From NCBI GenBank assembly GCA_028274465.1, contig CM051455.1, positions 91,644,365 to 91,708,364 on the forward strand: a stretch of DNA of 64,000 nt, in the 5' to 3' direction. Origin of the DNA: Plantago ovata. Lineage: Eukaryota > Streptophyta > Magnoliopsida > Lamiales > Plantaginaceae. Position numbers and translations under genes: made by a program. The notes beneath the pieces were generated by a model. The model saw nothing but the letters and a program-made list of their open reading frames with translations. It did not search any database and had not been told where the DNA came from. Positions 30,261-41,590 of this stretch are shown here, in pieces. Every line of letters begins with the position of its first letter. Positions within the stretch are counted from its first letter, which is position 1.

Positions 30261-30341
30261 TCAAGGCTAGGACCCCAAGGTGTGCAATCATGGCTAGGAC
30301 CCCAAGCCGTGCAATCAAGGCTAGGTCCGCAAGGAGCTCCG
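30261..30341 (+). repeat. 27-bp coding repeat, three copies
   Basis: Three tandem units of 27 bp encode S-R/W-LGPQ-G/A-VQ-like nonapeptides in the E6 Gag N-terminal region. Confidence 0.85.
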
Positions 30342-31205
30342 GGAGACTTGAGGGAAATAATCGAGCGAAGGGTAAGGGCTTCGCAAGCGCCCAATGACCC
30401 ACATCCCCCGGACCATCTCCAAGTTCCTCCAGACCAACTTCAACTTCATGTTGTCAATCCGCCAACTCTTCCAAATCAAACCACTACTCAGAACCATCCA
30501 GAAGCAATGGTGGTAGGACAGTGGCACAAGTCACTCCAATGATAGGATTTGATCCCATGACCGGAAGGAGGCTTAACCTTGAAGAGCTAAAAGCCTAGAG
30601 AAAAGTCATTGAAGCACAAATAGATGCATTGAAGAGAAGCGTCCAAGAGCAAGAGAAAGACATGGAGCCAAGCGCACTATGTGATGCTATAAGAACTCAT
30701 GTGGTGAAGACCGATAGAGGATTTCCAACTTTGGAAAATTACGATGGTACTAGCTGTCCAAAGAACCATCTTGTGAGGTTTGGCACAAAGATGGAAGCCC
30801 ATGGGCATGATCCCAACACCAAGGCATTGATCTTCCCCTCGACACTTTTCGGAGAGGCGATGGTTTGGTGGTCTAACTTGGACAATGGCTCCATCATGTC
30901 TTACAAGGAACTCACATCTCAATTCATCAAAAGATTTGAGAAACTGATTCGGAAGAAAAGAGCAGTCAAGTATTTGGCCGAAATTGTCCAAGGACCGTCG
31001 GAGGACTTGAGGGAATTCTTAACAAGGTTCCATGAAGCAGCATACCAAGTAGAAACTCACAAAGCCAAGGAGCGAAAGGAATACTTGTATGGAAATACCA
31101 CCAATGAGAAGCTTCGGGACGAACTCGCAAGGTCCCATGTGGAGACCGAGAAAGACCTAGAGCAAGTATGCGAAAACGTTTTGGCGGCAGAGGAGTTCCG
31201 AAGAA

Positions 31206-31210
31206 CCATC
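31206..31210 (+). repeat. Target-site duplication of E7, left copy
   Basis: CCATC precedes the E7 5' LTR and recurs at 46133-46137 right after the 3' LTR. The Gag frame of E6 is continuous across one copy. Confidence 0.95.
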
Positions 31211-32371
31211 TGATGAACGTGTATTTTACACTTTCATTTGAGTCTTTTTCACCTATTTAGCTATCCTCTATGTTAATTTAGCTATATTTTAGTGCATTTT
31301 ATTAGAATAGTGTCACGTTTCCCTTTAGTTTGTATTTTACAGGTTTTGGGTGAAAAACGAGGTTTTCCGGGCAATTATATTGAAGTAGACAAGGAATTGG
31401 TGTTCCGAAGGCCTATTTGGAGTATCTCGAAGATTCCGGATAGGATTTGAAGTCTAGGGGTCCAATCTGAAGGCTAAAAGGTGACTAGAAGGCAAAACCC
31501 GAGTCCGAAAAGGAAAAGATATTCAAAAACGCGTCGAAAACGCATTTTCAGCCGAAAAAACCTCTCGGGCGAATCGCCCCACACCAGGCGAATCGCCCGG
31601 CATGTGGGGCCCTTCGCCCCACACCTGCCGAATGCATATATATAGTTGCTCAGTTTTAGGTAGGAATTCTATCACCTTTCTCATTACTTTTTGGTAGGAA
31701 TTCTCCAGAGCCTGTTCTGGGGATTCTTAGCTTAGGAGATACTTTTTCTTAGCGTTTTGGAGCTTGTAATATCGCGATTCTTCGGAGATTGACAACCTTC
31801 GGTAACATTGTATCTTGTAGTTTTTCTATTTATATTTATATATTTTTCATCATGTTTTCATTCATTCGTGGTATGATTTTTGTTGATTGCATGACATCTA
31901 TGAGTAGCTAAACTTCTCGTTGGTGATAGTATGTGATTTCTTAGCAAATGGTTAATAATTATGCTCATGGCTATATCGCGCATTATACTTTGAGTTATTG
32001 CTTTATTTCTTTGATCTATCTAAATCTCTATCTTCGTAGTGTTGAATAATTACGGAACACAACTGGACAATTCATTGATCAAAGATCTCTATGCAAAACC
32101 GGGGAACTTATGCATGATTATTAACCTGCTATGCTTTGAATGACCATACTATCACCAATCTCCATTATTTGTTAAGAAAAACCTTTGCTAAGTCGTCTGT
32201 TGATTTATATTCTTAAGTTAGATTAGATAAAGCTAGTTATAGTCCTTAGAGATCGACACTCGAGGTTATTCTACTGCTACACTACGGTTTTCGTTGTAGG
32301 TGTGAATTGCCTTTGGCTAAATACAAATTTATTTGATTAACTAGAATCTGACAAATTCTAACTGTTCATCA
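31211..32371 (+). repeat. E7 5' LTR (family A)
   Basis: TGATGAACGTG to GTTCATCA. The 3' LTR matches along its length; one clear difference is a local rearrangement near 31655-31700, after the TATA box. Confidence 0.96.
31566..31644 (+). promoter_or_regulatory. E7 LTR promoter: three GC palindromes and TATA box
   Basis: GGGCG-AAT-CGCCC, GGCG-AAT-CGCC and GGGCC-CTT-CGCCC lie between 31566 and 31620. TATATATA follows at 31637-31644. The same order occurs in the other family-A LTRs. Confidence 0.65.
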
Positions 32372-32374
32372 AAT

Positions 32375-32391
32375 TGGCGCCGTTGCCGGGG
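32375..32391 (+). promoter_or_regulatory. E7 primer-binding site, tRNA-Asp
   Basis: TGGCGCCGTTGCCGGGG, perfect, three bases after the LTR. Confidence 0.95.
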
Positions 32392-32517
32392 ACTATACTC
32401 CTTTTTTCTATTTAGCTTTTTTATATTTTCAACATTCAATTCCTAGTTCTAGTTGTTTTTAGTTTTCCTATTTAATCTCTCTCTGATACTCCTTTCCTAG
32501 TTTGTTACAGATAGTGT

Positions 32518-33658
32518 ATGCCACATACACGATCTAGAGGAACAACGCTTGCTGATTCAATTGCTGAGATCGACAGAGTCTACCACCAAAGAAGGCGACT
32601 ACTTCGAAGGCGTGAACTAGAGGAAATAGAGGATACCGATTTCTCTGAATCTCTACACAGTCTTTTCAAGGAAATCGACGGAATGGCAGAAGCTAGACCA
32701 CTGAAAGCATGGTTTCAACAATCCAAGGATCGTATGAGGGGACCGACGATTGTACTTTCGTCTGCAACTCGTGATCTGGAAATCAAGAACCACGCATTCC
32801 AACAACTTCCGAGGTTCTATGGCTTAGCAAGGGAAGATGTGATGGGGTACTTGCACGATATCAACGATTTCGTCAACCAACTCCCACGACCCGGAGCTGA
32901 AATAACAACGGATGAGTTGAGGATGAAGGTTTTTGCTATGGGGCTTGGCGACAGAGCCAAGTCATGGTTGAGTTCTCTACCGGCGGGCTCGTTGGACACT
33001 TCGGAAAAGGTTTTTTCAGCTTTCATGGAAAAATACTTCCATCACACCTTGACTACCGCGCTTAAGGCGCAAATCACTGGGTTCAAACAAGACTATGATG
33101 AGATCATCTACACCGCGTTTGAGAGGTTCCAAGACCTCATGAACAAGTGTCCTCACCATGGTTTTGAGCTTTCGGATCTAGTCCAACACTTCTACAATGG
33201 ACTAACGTTCGAGAACCAACAAGTGGTGCCGTGGCAATATTTGGGAGGAAACCGCGGAAGCCGTCTAGGCGGTTTTCGAAAGGCTTGCTAAGGGGTCGCA
33301 GTTTAAGGACCCAAGAGCAATGGTTAGGATACGTGGACCTGAAGCTCCACCTACTCAAAAAGCCCCCATGTATGGGGGGAATGGGGATCGATTCGAGTAC
33401 TTTACCAACGAATTGAAGCAAGTCCTCAAGAGCGCCACTGGGACAGCTATGTCAAACGAGGTTTGCCGAATATGCAAGAACTATGGGCATGGAGCTCATA
33501 TGTGTAGATCGGAGCTTGCATATGATGATGGCAACTGGGTTCAAGGAGGCGAAGAGGAAGCCTTTGCTATGGAATTTGGTACTCAAGAAGCTAGCTACGG
33601 ACAAGACGGTAGGAATCCTCGAGGTGAATTTTGGAGAAGAGGGTTCCCAAACAATTAA
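32518..33658 (+). pseudogene. gag: E7 Gag, frameshifted
   Basis: ATG 32518 (MPHTRSRGTTLADSI). The capsid domain spans about residues 75-250 (LEIKNHAFQQLPRFYGLARE to CPHHGFELSDLVQHFYNGL). A 10-bp loss near 33228 relative to E3 shifts the frame; the other frame carries the CCHC knuckle CRICKNYGHGAHMC near 33465-33510. TAA at 33656-33658 (AAA in E3) separates the knuckle from the coiled-coil/protease part that starts at 33782. Confidence 0.88.
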
Positions 33659-33781
33659 GGATATGCACCGGCTAGCCAAACTTATGGCCCTAACCAAGAC
33701 CGTAGTAGGCTTAACTATGGTAATGACCACTGCGAAAATCCCGCTCCAAAAGAGCAGCCGAAGTCGAAGACAGCTCTACTG

Positions 33782-34666
33782 ATGGAGAACTTGCAAAAGA
33801 TGGTTGATCACACCCAAAATTTTCTCAAACGTTATGAAGAAGATTCTGAGAAGACTAGGGCAAGGCTTGATCGGTTGGAAGAAAGCACTAGGCTTGCCCA
33901 TCAAAAGATGCAAGAGTTGATCAACCGAGGAGCAAGTAGGGAGCAAGGCAAGCTGCCTAGCAACACTGAGAAGTCGATGTTCATTACCTTGGTGGGTGAT
34001 CTACCTGTCGAAATCACCATCAAGAAGGTTGCTAAGTTCGAGTGTTGCAAGAATGAAGAACCTCCACTAGCCAAGGAAGAAGAGAAGGACCTTGGTACTG
34101 ATGAGAGTGAAGAGGAGCAAGAGGATCCCGAGCCACTCCCTCAAAGTTTTGATGTTAAGGTTGGGATTGGTGAACGTGAAGATGTCCGTGCTACACTAGA
34201 CACGGGATCCTACTCTAATGTGCTCCCGATGAATGTATTCGAGAAGAGTAGCCTCGGAAAACTATCTGAGCATAAGGCTATTGTGCAACTAGCGGATGGA
34301 TCCTTTGTAAGACCCGAAGGCGTTGTGAAGAACGTATTGGTCAAGATTGGTGAAGCTTCTATATACACCAATTTTATAGTTATGCCGGCTTCTACACCTG
34401 GGATGGGTGATGTCGTTCTCTTGGGGCGAACGTTCTTGACCAAACTACGCTCCGTGATAGACATCTACCGAAGGAATTGCACCATTAAAGTGGATGGCAA
34501 GCGACATGTGTTGCGAGCCATATCTGATCCACCTGATCACTTCAATACTTCTCACACTATTAACTATTGTGGTCTTGCTGTCTATGTTCATTCTTATTCA
34601 CATGTTCGTGGCATGAGGAGAAGATCCATGAAGGGGAAGTCTAGTACCCTCAAGAAGAAGAGCTAG
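33782..34666 (+). CDS. E7 protease ORF, unit 1
   Basis: 294 aa. A coiled-coil start (MENLQKMVDHTQNFLKRYEE) and an acidic linker lead to a retropepsin-like domain with ATLDTGSYSNVLP at about residues 137-149, VQLADGSFVRPEG, VVLLGRTFLTKL and a basic end (RGMRRRSMKGKSS). In E3 it is fused to Gag; here a stop lies upstream, so the ATG would have to serve as the start. This copy keeps the presumed ancestral VQLADG, unlike units 2-4. Confidence 0.85.
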   Translation: MENLQKMVDHTQNFLKRYEEDSEKTRARLDRLEESTRLAHQKMQELINRGASREQGKLPSNTEKSMFITLVGDLPVEITIKKVAKFECCKNEEPPLAKEEEKDLGTDESEEEQEDPEPLPQSFDVKVGIGEREDVRATLDTGSYSNVLPMNVFEKSSLGKLSEHKAIVQLADGSFVRPEGVVKNVLVKIGEASIYTNFIVMPASTPGMGDVVLLGRTFLTKLRSVIDIYRRNCTIKVDGKRHVLRAISDPPDHFNTSHTINYCGLAVYVHSYSHVRGMRRRSMKGKSSTLKKKS

Positions 34667-34709
34667 GCACAAGAAGGAGTCGAGTCAAAGACTATAAACA
34701 ATGGCGCTA

Positions 34710-34727
34710 TCTGGGAGGCAACCCGGA
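34710..34727 (+). promoter_or_regulatory. AGGCAA hairpin, unit 1 (repeated in units 2-4)
   Basis: TCTGGG-AGGCAA-CCCGGA, one G-T pair in the stem, about 43 bp after the protease stop. Also at about 36808, 38905 and 41005. Confidence 0.7.
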
Positions 34728-34927
34728 GTTTTTTATCGCTTTTCTACTTCTTTATTGAATGCATTCATACTTGAACAATTTGCTTTTCATATGTGAATTT
34801 GTTCGTCTCTTTGTCGTATGTGCTTATGTTTGTGTTTGAGTGAACTTTTTCGAGTGATTTTATGAGTAAAATGGTTTTCGGGGATTAAAAAACCGCGTTT
34901 TTTGAAAAGATTCGTCTCCCCACCTCA

Positions 34928-35062
34928 GGAGGTGGGCGGTGAATCGCCCCACAAGTCCAGAGAGCTCCGCGCTCTCTGGACGTGCGGGGCGATTCGCCCC
35001 ACATGCGAGGCGATTCGCCCCGCACGGGGCCACTCGCCCCACACCAAGGGCGACTCGCCCCG
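34928..35062 (+). promoter_or_regulatory. Palindrome cluster and 11-bp hairpin, unit 1 (repeated in units 2-4)
   Basis: About five GGGCG-NNN-CGCCC type palindromes in 130 bp (centres ATT, ACT and variants) with an 11-bp perfect inverted repeat with a 5-nt loop at 34955-34981. It matches in position the E2 cluster at 7230-7409, which likewise contains a long stem with a 5-nt loop. Copies at about 37025-37160, 39124-39260 and 41224-41360. The ORFs of 60 and 103 codons found here on both strands are by-products of the palindromes. Confidence 0.6.
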
Positions 35063-35727
35063 CGTGATCAGCTAGAAGAAAAACGGGGGATGACCCCCAT
35101 TCTCCTCATTTCTTCATCTCTTCACCCTTCTTACTCCAAAAATTCTCAAATTTTCAAAATACCTTCAATCCTTCATAAAATCTTCATTACTCCATCAAAT
35201 TGTGTGTTCTTTAGCTTCAATCGAAGCCCGTTACGCTCTCTTTCTTTTCATCCGAATAAATTTCTTCCTAGTTCATTCAATCTTCGCCTTTGAGGTAATC
35301 TCACATGAACCGTAATTTTTCAAATTTGGGGGTTTTTGATTTATGCTTCAATTAAGCTTATATGATGTATGCCTTGATGTTTTGTGTGATTAGAAACGTT
35401 ATTCTCTATCAATTGCATGTTCAATTAGGCTTGGTTTCTGGTTTGAGAATTTTGCTATTAGATGACTATATCTTGTTAGGCAATGTATCTTTTACTTTCA
35501 CTCCATGTTTAAACTTGTGTTTGTTGATATGATAATGATGGGTGTAATGGTAGAATGCATGATTGATGAAGTTGTGGATTTATTATGATAGATTTTTTGC
35601 TACTATGGTATGAATTGAGCCTTATGATTCAAGGCTATTTGTTGTCTAGCAAGAGCATAATGTAATATGTGCATGTAGTAGTTACATTGATATGTTGCAT
35701 GTTGAAGTAGCTAGACTAGACATTGGA
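35063..35727 (+). other. ORF2 leader and intron-like sequence, unit 1
   Basis: A pyrimidine-rich leader, then GAG|GTAATC at about 35292 and T-rich sequence to the unit end. No acceptor follows because the next unit begins before it. The same holds for units 2 and 3; only unit 4 runs on to the acceptor. No gene is visible. Confidence 0.6.
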
Positions 35728-35880
35728 TTTTGGAGAAGAGGGTTCCCAGACAATTAAGGATATGCACCGGCTAGCCAAACTTATGGCCCTAACCAAGACC
35801 GTAGTAGGCTTAACTATGGTAATGACCACTGCGAAAATCCCGCTCCAAAAGAGCAGCTGAAGTTGAAGACAGCTCTACTG

Positions 35881-36741
35881 ATGGAGAACTTGCAAAAGAT
35901 GGTTGATCACACCCAAAATTTTCTCAAACGTTATGAAGAAGATTCTGAGAAGACTAGGGCAAGGCTTGATCGGTTGGAAGAAAGCACTAGGCTTGCCCAT
36001 CAAAAGATGCAAGAGTTGATCGACCGAGGAGCAAGTAGGGAGCAAGGCAAGCTGCCTAGCATCACTGAGAAGTCGATGTCCATTACCTTGGTGGGTGATC
36101 TACCTGTCGAAATCACCATCAAGAAGGTTGCTAAGTTCGAGTGTTGCAAGAATGAAGAACCTCCACTAGCCAAGGAAGAAGAGAAGGACCTTGGTACTGA
36201 TGAGAGTGAAGAGGAGCAAGAGGATCCCGAGCCACTCCCTCAAAGTTTCGATGTTAAGGTGGGGATTGGTGAACGTGAAGATGTCCGTGCTACACTAGAC
36301 ACGGGATCCTACTCTAATGTGCTCCCGATGAATGTGTTCGAGAAGAGTAGCCTCGGAAAACTATCTGAGCATAAGGCTATTGTGCAACTAGAGGATGGAT
36401 CCTTTGTAAGACCCGAAGGCGTTGTGAAGAACGTATTGGTCAAGATTGGTGAAGCTTCTGTATACACCAATTTTGTAGTTATGCCGGCTTCTACACCTGG
36501 GATGGGTGATGTCGTTCTCTTGGGGCAAACGTTCTTGACCAAACTACGCTCCGTGATAGACATCTACCGAAGGAATTGCACCATTAAAGTGGATGGCAAG
36601 CGACATGTGTTGCGAGCCATATCTTATCCACCTGATCACTTCAATACTTCTCACACTATTAACTATTGTGGTTGCTGTCTATGTTCATTCTTATTCACAT
36701 GTTCGTGGCATGAGGAGAAGATCCATGAAGGGGAAGTCTAG
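35881..36741 (+). CDS. E7 protease ORF, unit 2 (altered C-terminus)
   Basis: Same protein as unit 1 up to the last 30 residues. A 2-bp loss near 36672 (GTGGTTGCTG for GTGGTCTTGCTG) changes the C-terminal frame. The active site DTGSYSNVLP and the LLGQTFL motif remain (Arg to Gln in the latter). The reading frame is open a few codons upstream of ATG 35881; I chose the ATG that matches units 1, 3 and 4. Confidence 0.82.
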   Translation: MENLQKMVDHTQNFLKRYEEDSEKTRARLDRLEESTRLAHQKMQELIDRGASREQGKLPSITEKSMSITLVGDLPVEITIKKVAKFECCKNEEPPLAKEEEKDLGTDESEEEQEDPEPLPQSFDVKVGIGEREDVRATLDTGSYSNVLPMNVFEKSSLGKLSEHKAIVQLEDGSFVRPEGVVKNVLVKIGEASVYTNFVVMPASTPGMGDVVLLGQTFLTKLRSVIDIYRRNCTIKVDGKRHVLRAISYPPDHFNTSHTINYCGCCLCSFLFTCSWHEEKIHEGEV

Positions 36742-37977
36742 TACCCTCAAGAAGAAGAGCTAGGCACAAGAAGGAGTCGAGTCAAAGACTATAAACAATG
36801 GCGCTATCTGGGAGGCAACCCGGAGTTTTTTATCGCTTTTCTACTTCTTTATTGCATGCATTCATACTTGAACAATTTGCTTTTCATATGTGAATTTGTT
36901 CGTCTCTTTGTCGTATGTGCTTATGTTTGTGTTTGAGTGAACTTTTTCGAGTGATTTTATGAGTAAAATGGTTTTCGGGGATTAAAAAACTGCGTTTTTT
37001 CAAAAGTTTCGTCTCCCCACCTCAGGAGGTGGGCGGTGAATCGCCCCACAAGTCCAGAGAGCTCCGCGCTCTCTGGATGTGCGGGGCGATTCGCCCCACA
37101 TGCGAGGCGATTCGCCCCGCACGGGGCCACTCGCCCCACACCAAGGGCGACTCGCCCCGCGTGATCAGCTAGAAGAAAAACAGGGGATGACCCCTATTCT
37201 CCTCATTTCTTCATCTCTTCACCCTTCTTACTCCAAAAATTCTCAAATTTTCAAAATACCTTCAATCCTTCATAAAATCTTCATTACTCCATCAAATTGT
37301 GTGTTCTTTAGCTTCAATCGAAGCCCGTTACGTGCTCTTTCTTTTCATCCGAATAAATTTCTTCCTAGTTCATTCAATCTTCGCATTTGAGGTAATCTCA
37401 CATGAACCGTAATTTTTCAAATTTGGGGGTTTTTTGATTTATGCTTTAATTAAGCTTATATGATGTATGCGTTGATGTTTTGTGTGATTAGAAACGTTAT
37501 TCTCTATCAATTGCATGTTCAATTAGGCTTGGTTTCTGGTTTGAGAATTTTGCTATTAGATGACTATATCTTGTTAGGCAATGTATCTTTTACTTTCACT
37601 CCATGTTTAAACTTGTGTTTGTTGATATGATAATGATGGGTGTAATGGTAGAATGCATGATTGATGAAGTTGAGGATTTATTATGATAGATTTTTTGCTA
37701 CTATGGTATGAATTGAGCCTTATGATTCAAGGCTATTGGTTGTCTAGCAAGAGCATAATGTAATATGTGCATGTAGTAGTTACATTGATATGTTGCATGT
37801 TGAAGTAGCTAGACTAGACATTGGATTTTGGAGAAGAGGGTTCCCAGACAATTAAGGATATGCACCAGCTAGCCAAACTTATGGCCCTAACCAAGACCGT
37901 AGTAGGCTTAACTATGGTAATGACCACTGCCAAAATCCCGTCCAAAAGAGCAGCCGAAGTCGAAGACAGCTCTACTG

Positions 37978-38862
37978 ATGGAGAACTTGCAAAAGATGGT
38001 TGATCACACCCAAAATTTTCTCAAACGTTATGAAGAAGATTCTGAGAAGACTAGGGCAAGGCTTGATCGGTTGGAAGAAAGCACTAGGCTTGCCCATCAA
38101 AAGATGCAAGAGTTGATCGACCGAGGAGCAAGTAGGGAACAAGGCAAGCTGCCTAGCAACACTGAGAAGTCGATGTCCATTACCTTGGTGGGTGATCTAC
38201 CTGTCGAAATCACCATCAAGAAGGTTCCTAAGTTCGAGTGTTCCAAGAATGAAGAACCTCCACTAGCCAAGGAAGAAGAGAAGGACCTTGGTACTGATGA
38301 GAGTGAAGAGGAGCAAGAGGATCCCGAGCCACTCCCTCAAAGTTTCGATGTTAAGGTGGGGATTGGTGAACGTGAAGATGTCCGTGCTACACTAGACACG
38401 GGATCCTACTCTAATGTGCTCCCGATGAATGTGTTCGAGAAGAGTAGCCTCGGAAAACTATTTGATCATAAGGCTATTGTGCAACTAGAGGATGGATCCT
38501 TTGTAAGACCCGAAGGCGTTGTGAAGAACGTATTGGTCAAGATTGGTGAAGCTTCTGTATACACCAATTTTGTAGTTATGCCGGCTTCTACACCTGGGAT
38601 GGGTGATGTCGTTCTCTTGGGGAGAACGTTCTTGACCAAACTACGCTCCGTGATAGACATCTACCGAATGAATTGCACCATTAAAGTGGATGGCAAGCGA
38701 CATGTGTTGCGAGCCATATCTGATCCACCTGATCACTTCAATACTTCTCACACTATTAACTATTGTGGTCTTGCTATCTATGTTCATTCTTATTCACATG
38801 TTCGTGGCATGAGGAGAAGATCCATGAAGGGGAAGTCTAGTACCCTCAAGAAGAAGAGCTAG
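37978..38862 (+). CDS. E7 protease ORF, unit 3
   Basis: 294 aa, active site intact. Differences from the other units include KKVPKFECSK for KKVAKFECCK, LFDHKAIVQ for LSEHKAIVQ and DIYRMN for DIYRRN. A 2-bp loss about 35 bp upstream of the ATG marks this unit. Confidence 0.85.
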   Translation: MENLQKMVDHTQNFLKRYEEDSEKTRARLDRLEESTRLAHQKMQELIDRGASREQGKLPSNTEKSMSITLVGDLPVEITIKKVPKFECSKNEEPPLAKEEEKDLGTDESEEEQEDPEPLPQSFDVKVGIGEREDVRATLDTGSYSNVLPMNVFEKSSLGKLFDHKAIVQLEDGSFVRPEGVVKNVLVKIGEASVYTNFVVMPASTPGMGDVVLLGRTFLTKLRSVIDIYRMNCTIKVDGKRHVLRAISDPPDHFNTSHTINYCGLAIYVHSYSHVRGMRRRSMKGKSSTLKKKS

Positions 38863-40077
38863 GCACAAGAAGGAGTCGAGTCAAAGACTATAAACAATGG
38901 CGCTATCTGGGAGGCAACCCGGAGTTTTTTATCGCTTTTCTACTTCTTTATTGCATGCATTCATACTTGAACAATTTGCTTTTCATATGTGAATTTGTTC
39001 GTCTCTTTGTCGTATGTGCTTATGTTTGTGTTTGAGTGAACTTTTTCGAGTGATTTTATGAGTAAAATGGTTTTCGGGGATTAAAAAACCGCGTTTTTTC
39101 AAAAGTTTCGTCTCCCCACCTCAGGAGGTGGGCGGTGAATCGCCCCACAAGTCCAAAGAGCTCCGCGCTCTCTAGACGTGCGGGGCGATTCGCCCCACAT
39201 GCGAGGCGATTCGCCCCGCACGGGGCCACTCGCCCCACACCAAGGGCGACTCGCCCCGCGTGATCAGCTAGAAGAAAAACGGGGGATGACCCCCATTCTC
39301 CTCATTTCTTCATCTCTTCACCCTTCTTACTCCAAAAATTCTCAAATTTTCAAAATACCTTCAATCCTTCATAAAATCTTCATTACTCCATCAAATTGTG
39401 TGTTCTTTAGCTTCAATCAAAGCCCGTTACGTGCTCTTTCTTTTCATCCGAATAAATTTCTTCCTAGTTCATTCAATCTTCGCATTTGAGGTAATCTCAC
39501 ATGAACCGTAATTTTTCAAATTTGGGGGTTTTTTGATTTATGCTTCAGTTAAGCTTATATGATGTATGCGTTGATGTTTTGTGTGATTAGAAACGTTATT
39601 CTCTATCAATTGCATGTTCAATTAGGCTTGGTTTCTGGTTTGAGAATTTTGCTATTAGATGACTATATCTTGTTAGGCAATGTATCTTTTACTTTCACTC
39701 CATGTTTAAACTTGTGTTTGTTGATATGATAATGATGGGTGTAATGGTAGAATGCATGATTGATGAAGTTGAGGATTTATTATGATAGATTTTTTGCTAC
39801 TATGGTATGAATTGAGCCTTATGATTCAAGGCTATTGGTTGTCTAGCAAGAGCATAATGTACTATGTGCATGTAGTAGTTACATTGATATGTTGCATGTT
39901 GAAGTAGCTAGACTAGACATTGGATTTTGGAGAAGAGGGTTCCCAGACAATTAAGGATATGCACCGGCTAGCCAAACTTATGGCCCTAACCAAGACCGTA
40001 GTAGGCTTAACTATGGTAATGACCACTGCCAAAATCCCGCTCCAAAAGAGCAGCCGAAGTCGAAGACAGCTCTACTG

Positions 40078-40962
40078 ATGGAGAACTTGCAAAAGATGGT
40101 TGATCACACCCAAAATTTTCTCAAACGTTATGAAGAAGATTCTGAGAAGACTAGGGCAAGGCTTGATCGGTTGGAAGAAAGCACTAGGCTTGCCCATCAA
40201 AAGATGCAAGAGTTGATCGACCGAGGAGCAAGTAGGGAGCAAGGCAAGCTGCCTAGCAAAACTGAGAAGTCGATGTCCATTACCTTGGTGGGTGATCTAC
40301 CTGTCGAAATCACCATCAAGAAGGTTGCTAAGTTCGAGTGTTGCAAGAATGAAGAACCTCCACTAGCCAAGGAAGAAGAGAAGGACCTTGGTACTGATGA
40401 GAGTGAAGAGGAGCAAGAGGATCCCGAGCCACTCCCTCAAAGTTTCGATGTTAAGGTGGGGATTGGTGAACGTGAAGATGTCCGTGCTACAGTAGACACG
40501 GGATCCTACTCTAATGTGCTCCCGATGAATGTGTTCGAGAAGAGTAACCTCGGAAAACTATCTGAGCATAAGGCTATTGTGCAACTAGAGGATGGATCCT
40601 TTGTAAGACCCGAAGGCGTTGTGAAGAACGTATTGGTCAAGATTGGTGAAGCTTCTGTATACACCAATTTTGTAGTTATGCCGGCTTCTACACCTGGGAT
40701 GGGTGATGTCGTTCTCTTGGGGCGAACGTTCTTGACCAAACTACGCTCCGTGATAGACATCTACCGAAGGAATTGCACCATTAAAGTGGATGGCAAGCGA
40801 CATGTGTTGCGAGCCATATCTGATCCACCTGATCACTTCAATACTTCTCACACTATTAACTATTGTGGTCTTGCTGTCTATGTTCATTCTTATTCACATG
40901 TTCGTGGCATGAGGAGAAGATCCATGAAGGGGAAGTCTAGTACCCTCAAGAAGAAGAGCTAG
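40078..40962 (+). CDS. E7 protease ORF, unit 4
   Basis: 294 aa, active site reads ATVDTGSYSNVLP (Leu to Val before DTG). This unit is the one followed by a complete leader, intron-like region and ORF2. Confidence 0.85.
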   Translation: MENLQKMVDHTQNFLKRYEEDSEKTRARLDRLEESTRLAHQKMQELIDRGASREQGKLPSKTEKSMSITLVGDLPVEITIKKVAKFECCKNEEPPLAKEEEKDLGTDESEEEQEDPEPLPQSFDVKVGIGEREDVRATVDTGSYSNVLPMNVFEKSNLGKLSEHKAIVQLEDGSFVRPEGVVKNVLVKIGEASVYTNFVVMPASTPGMGDVVLLGRTFLTKLRSVIDIYRRNCTIKVDGKRHVLRAISDPPDHFNTSHTINYCGLAVYVHSYSHVRGMRRRSMKGKSSTLKKKS

Positions 40963-41590
40963 GCGCAAGAAGGAGTCGAGTCAAAGACTATAAACAATGG
41001 CGCTATCTGGGAGGCAACCCGGAGTTTTTTATCGCTTTTCTACTTCTTTATTGCATGCATTCATACTTGAACAATTTGCTTTTCATATGTGAATTTGTTC
41101 GTCTCATTGTCGTATGTGCTTATGTTTGTGTTTGAGTGAACTTTTTCGAGTGATTTTATGAGTAAAATGGTTTTCGGGGATTAAAAAACCGCGTTTTTTC
41201 AAAAGTTTCGTCTGCCCACCTCAGGACGTGGGCGGTGAATCGCCCCACAAGTCCAGAGAGCTCCGCGCTCTCTGGACGTGCGGGGCGATTCGCCCCACAT
41301 GCGAGGCGATTCGCCCCGCACGGGGCAACTCGCCCCACACCAAGGGCGACTCGCCCCGCGTGATCAGCTAGAAGAAAAACGGGGGATGACCCCCATTCTC
41401 CTCATTTCTTCATCTCTTCACCCTTCTTACTCCAAAAATTCTCAAATTTTCAAAATACCTTCAATCCTTCATAAAATCTTCATTACTCCATCAAATTGTG
41501 TGTTCTTTAGCTTCAATCGAAGCCCGTTACGTGCTCTTTCTTTTCATCCGAATAAATTTCTTCCTAGTTCATTCAATCTTCGCATTTGAG

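Larger units (their letters stand above)
30016..31210 (+). pseudogene. gag: E6 Gag (Tat-type gypsy), first part
   Basis: Two frames (to TGA at 30540-30542, then 30629 onward) encode a Tat/Ogre-like Gag. The capsid part reads PTLENYDGTSCPKNHLVRF, FPSTLFGEAMVWWSNLDNGSI and EDLREFLTRFHEAAY. A Gln/Pro-rich N-terminal part has a three-fold 9-residue repeat. TAG at 30597-30599 precedes the capsid frame. The frame continues across E7 to 46138. The junction with E5 on the left is unclear. Confidence 0.8.

Noticed and set aside
32375-32391. tRNA gene
   Set aside because: Only the 3' 17 bases of tRNA-Asp in complement; it is the primer-binding site and no cloverleaf is present.
34860-35293. Open frames of 60 and 103 codons repeated in each E7 unit
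   Set aside because: They arise from the palindromes and leader; absent from E3, and there is no coding signal beyond copying by the tandem repeat.
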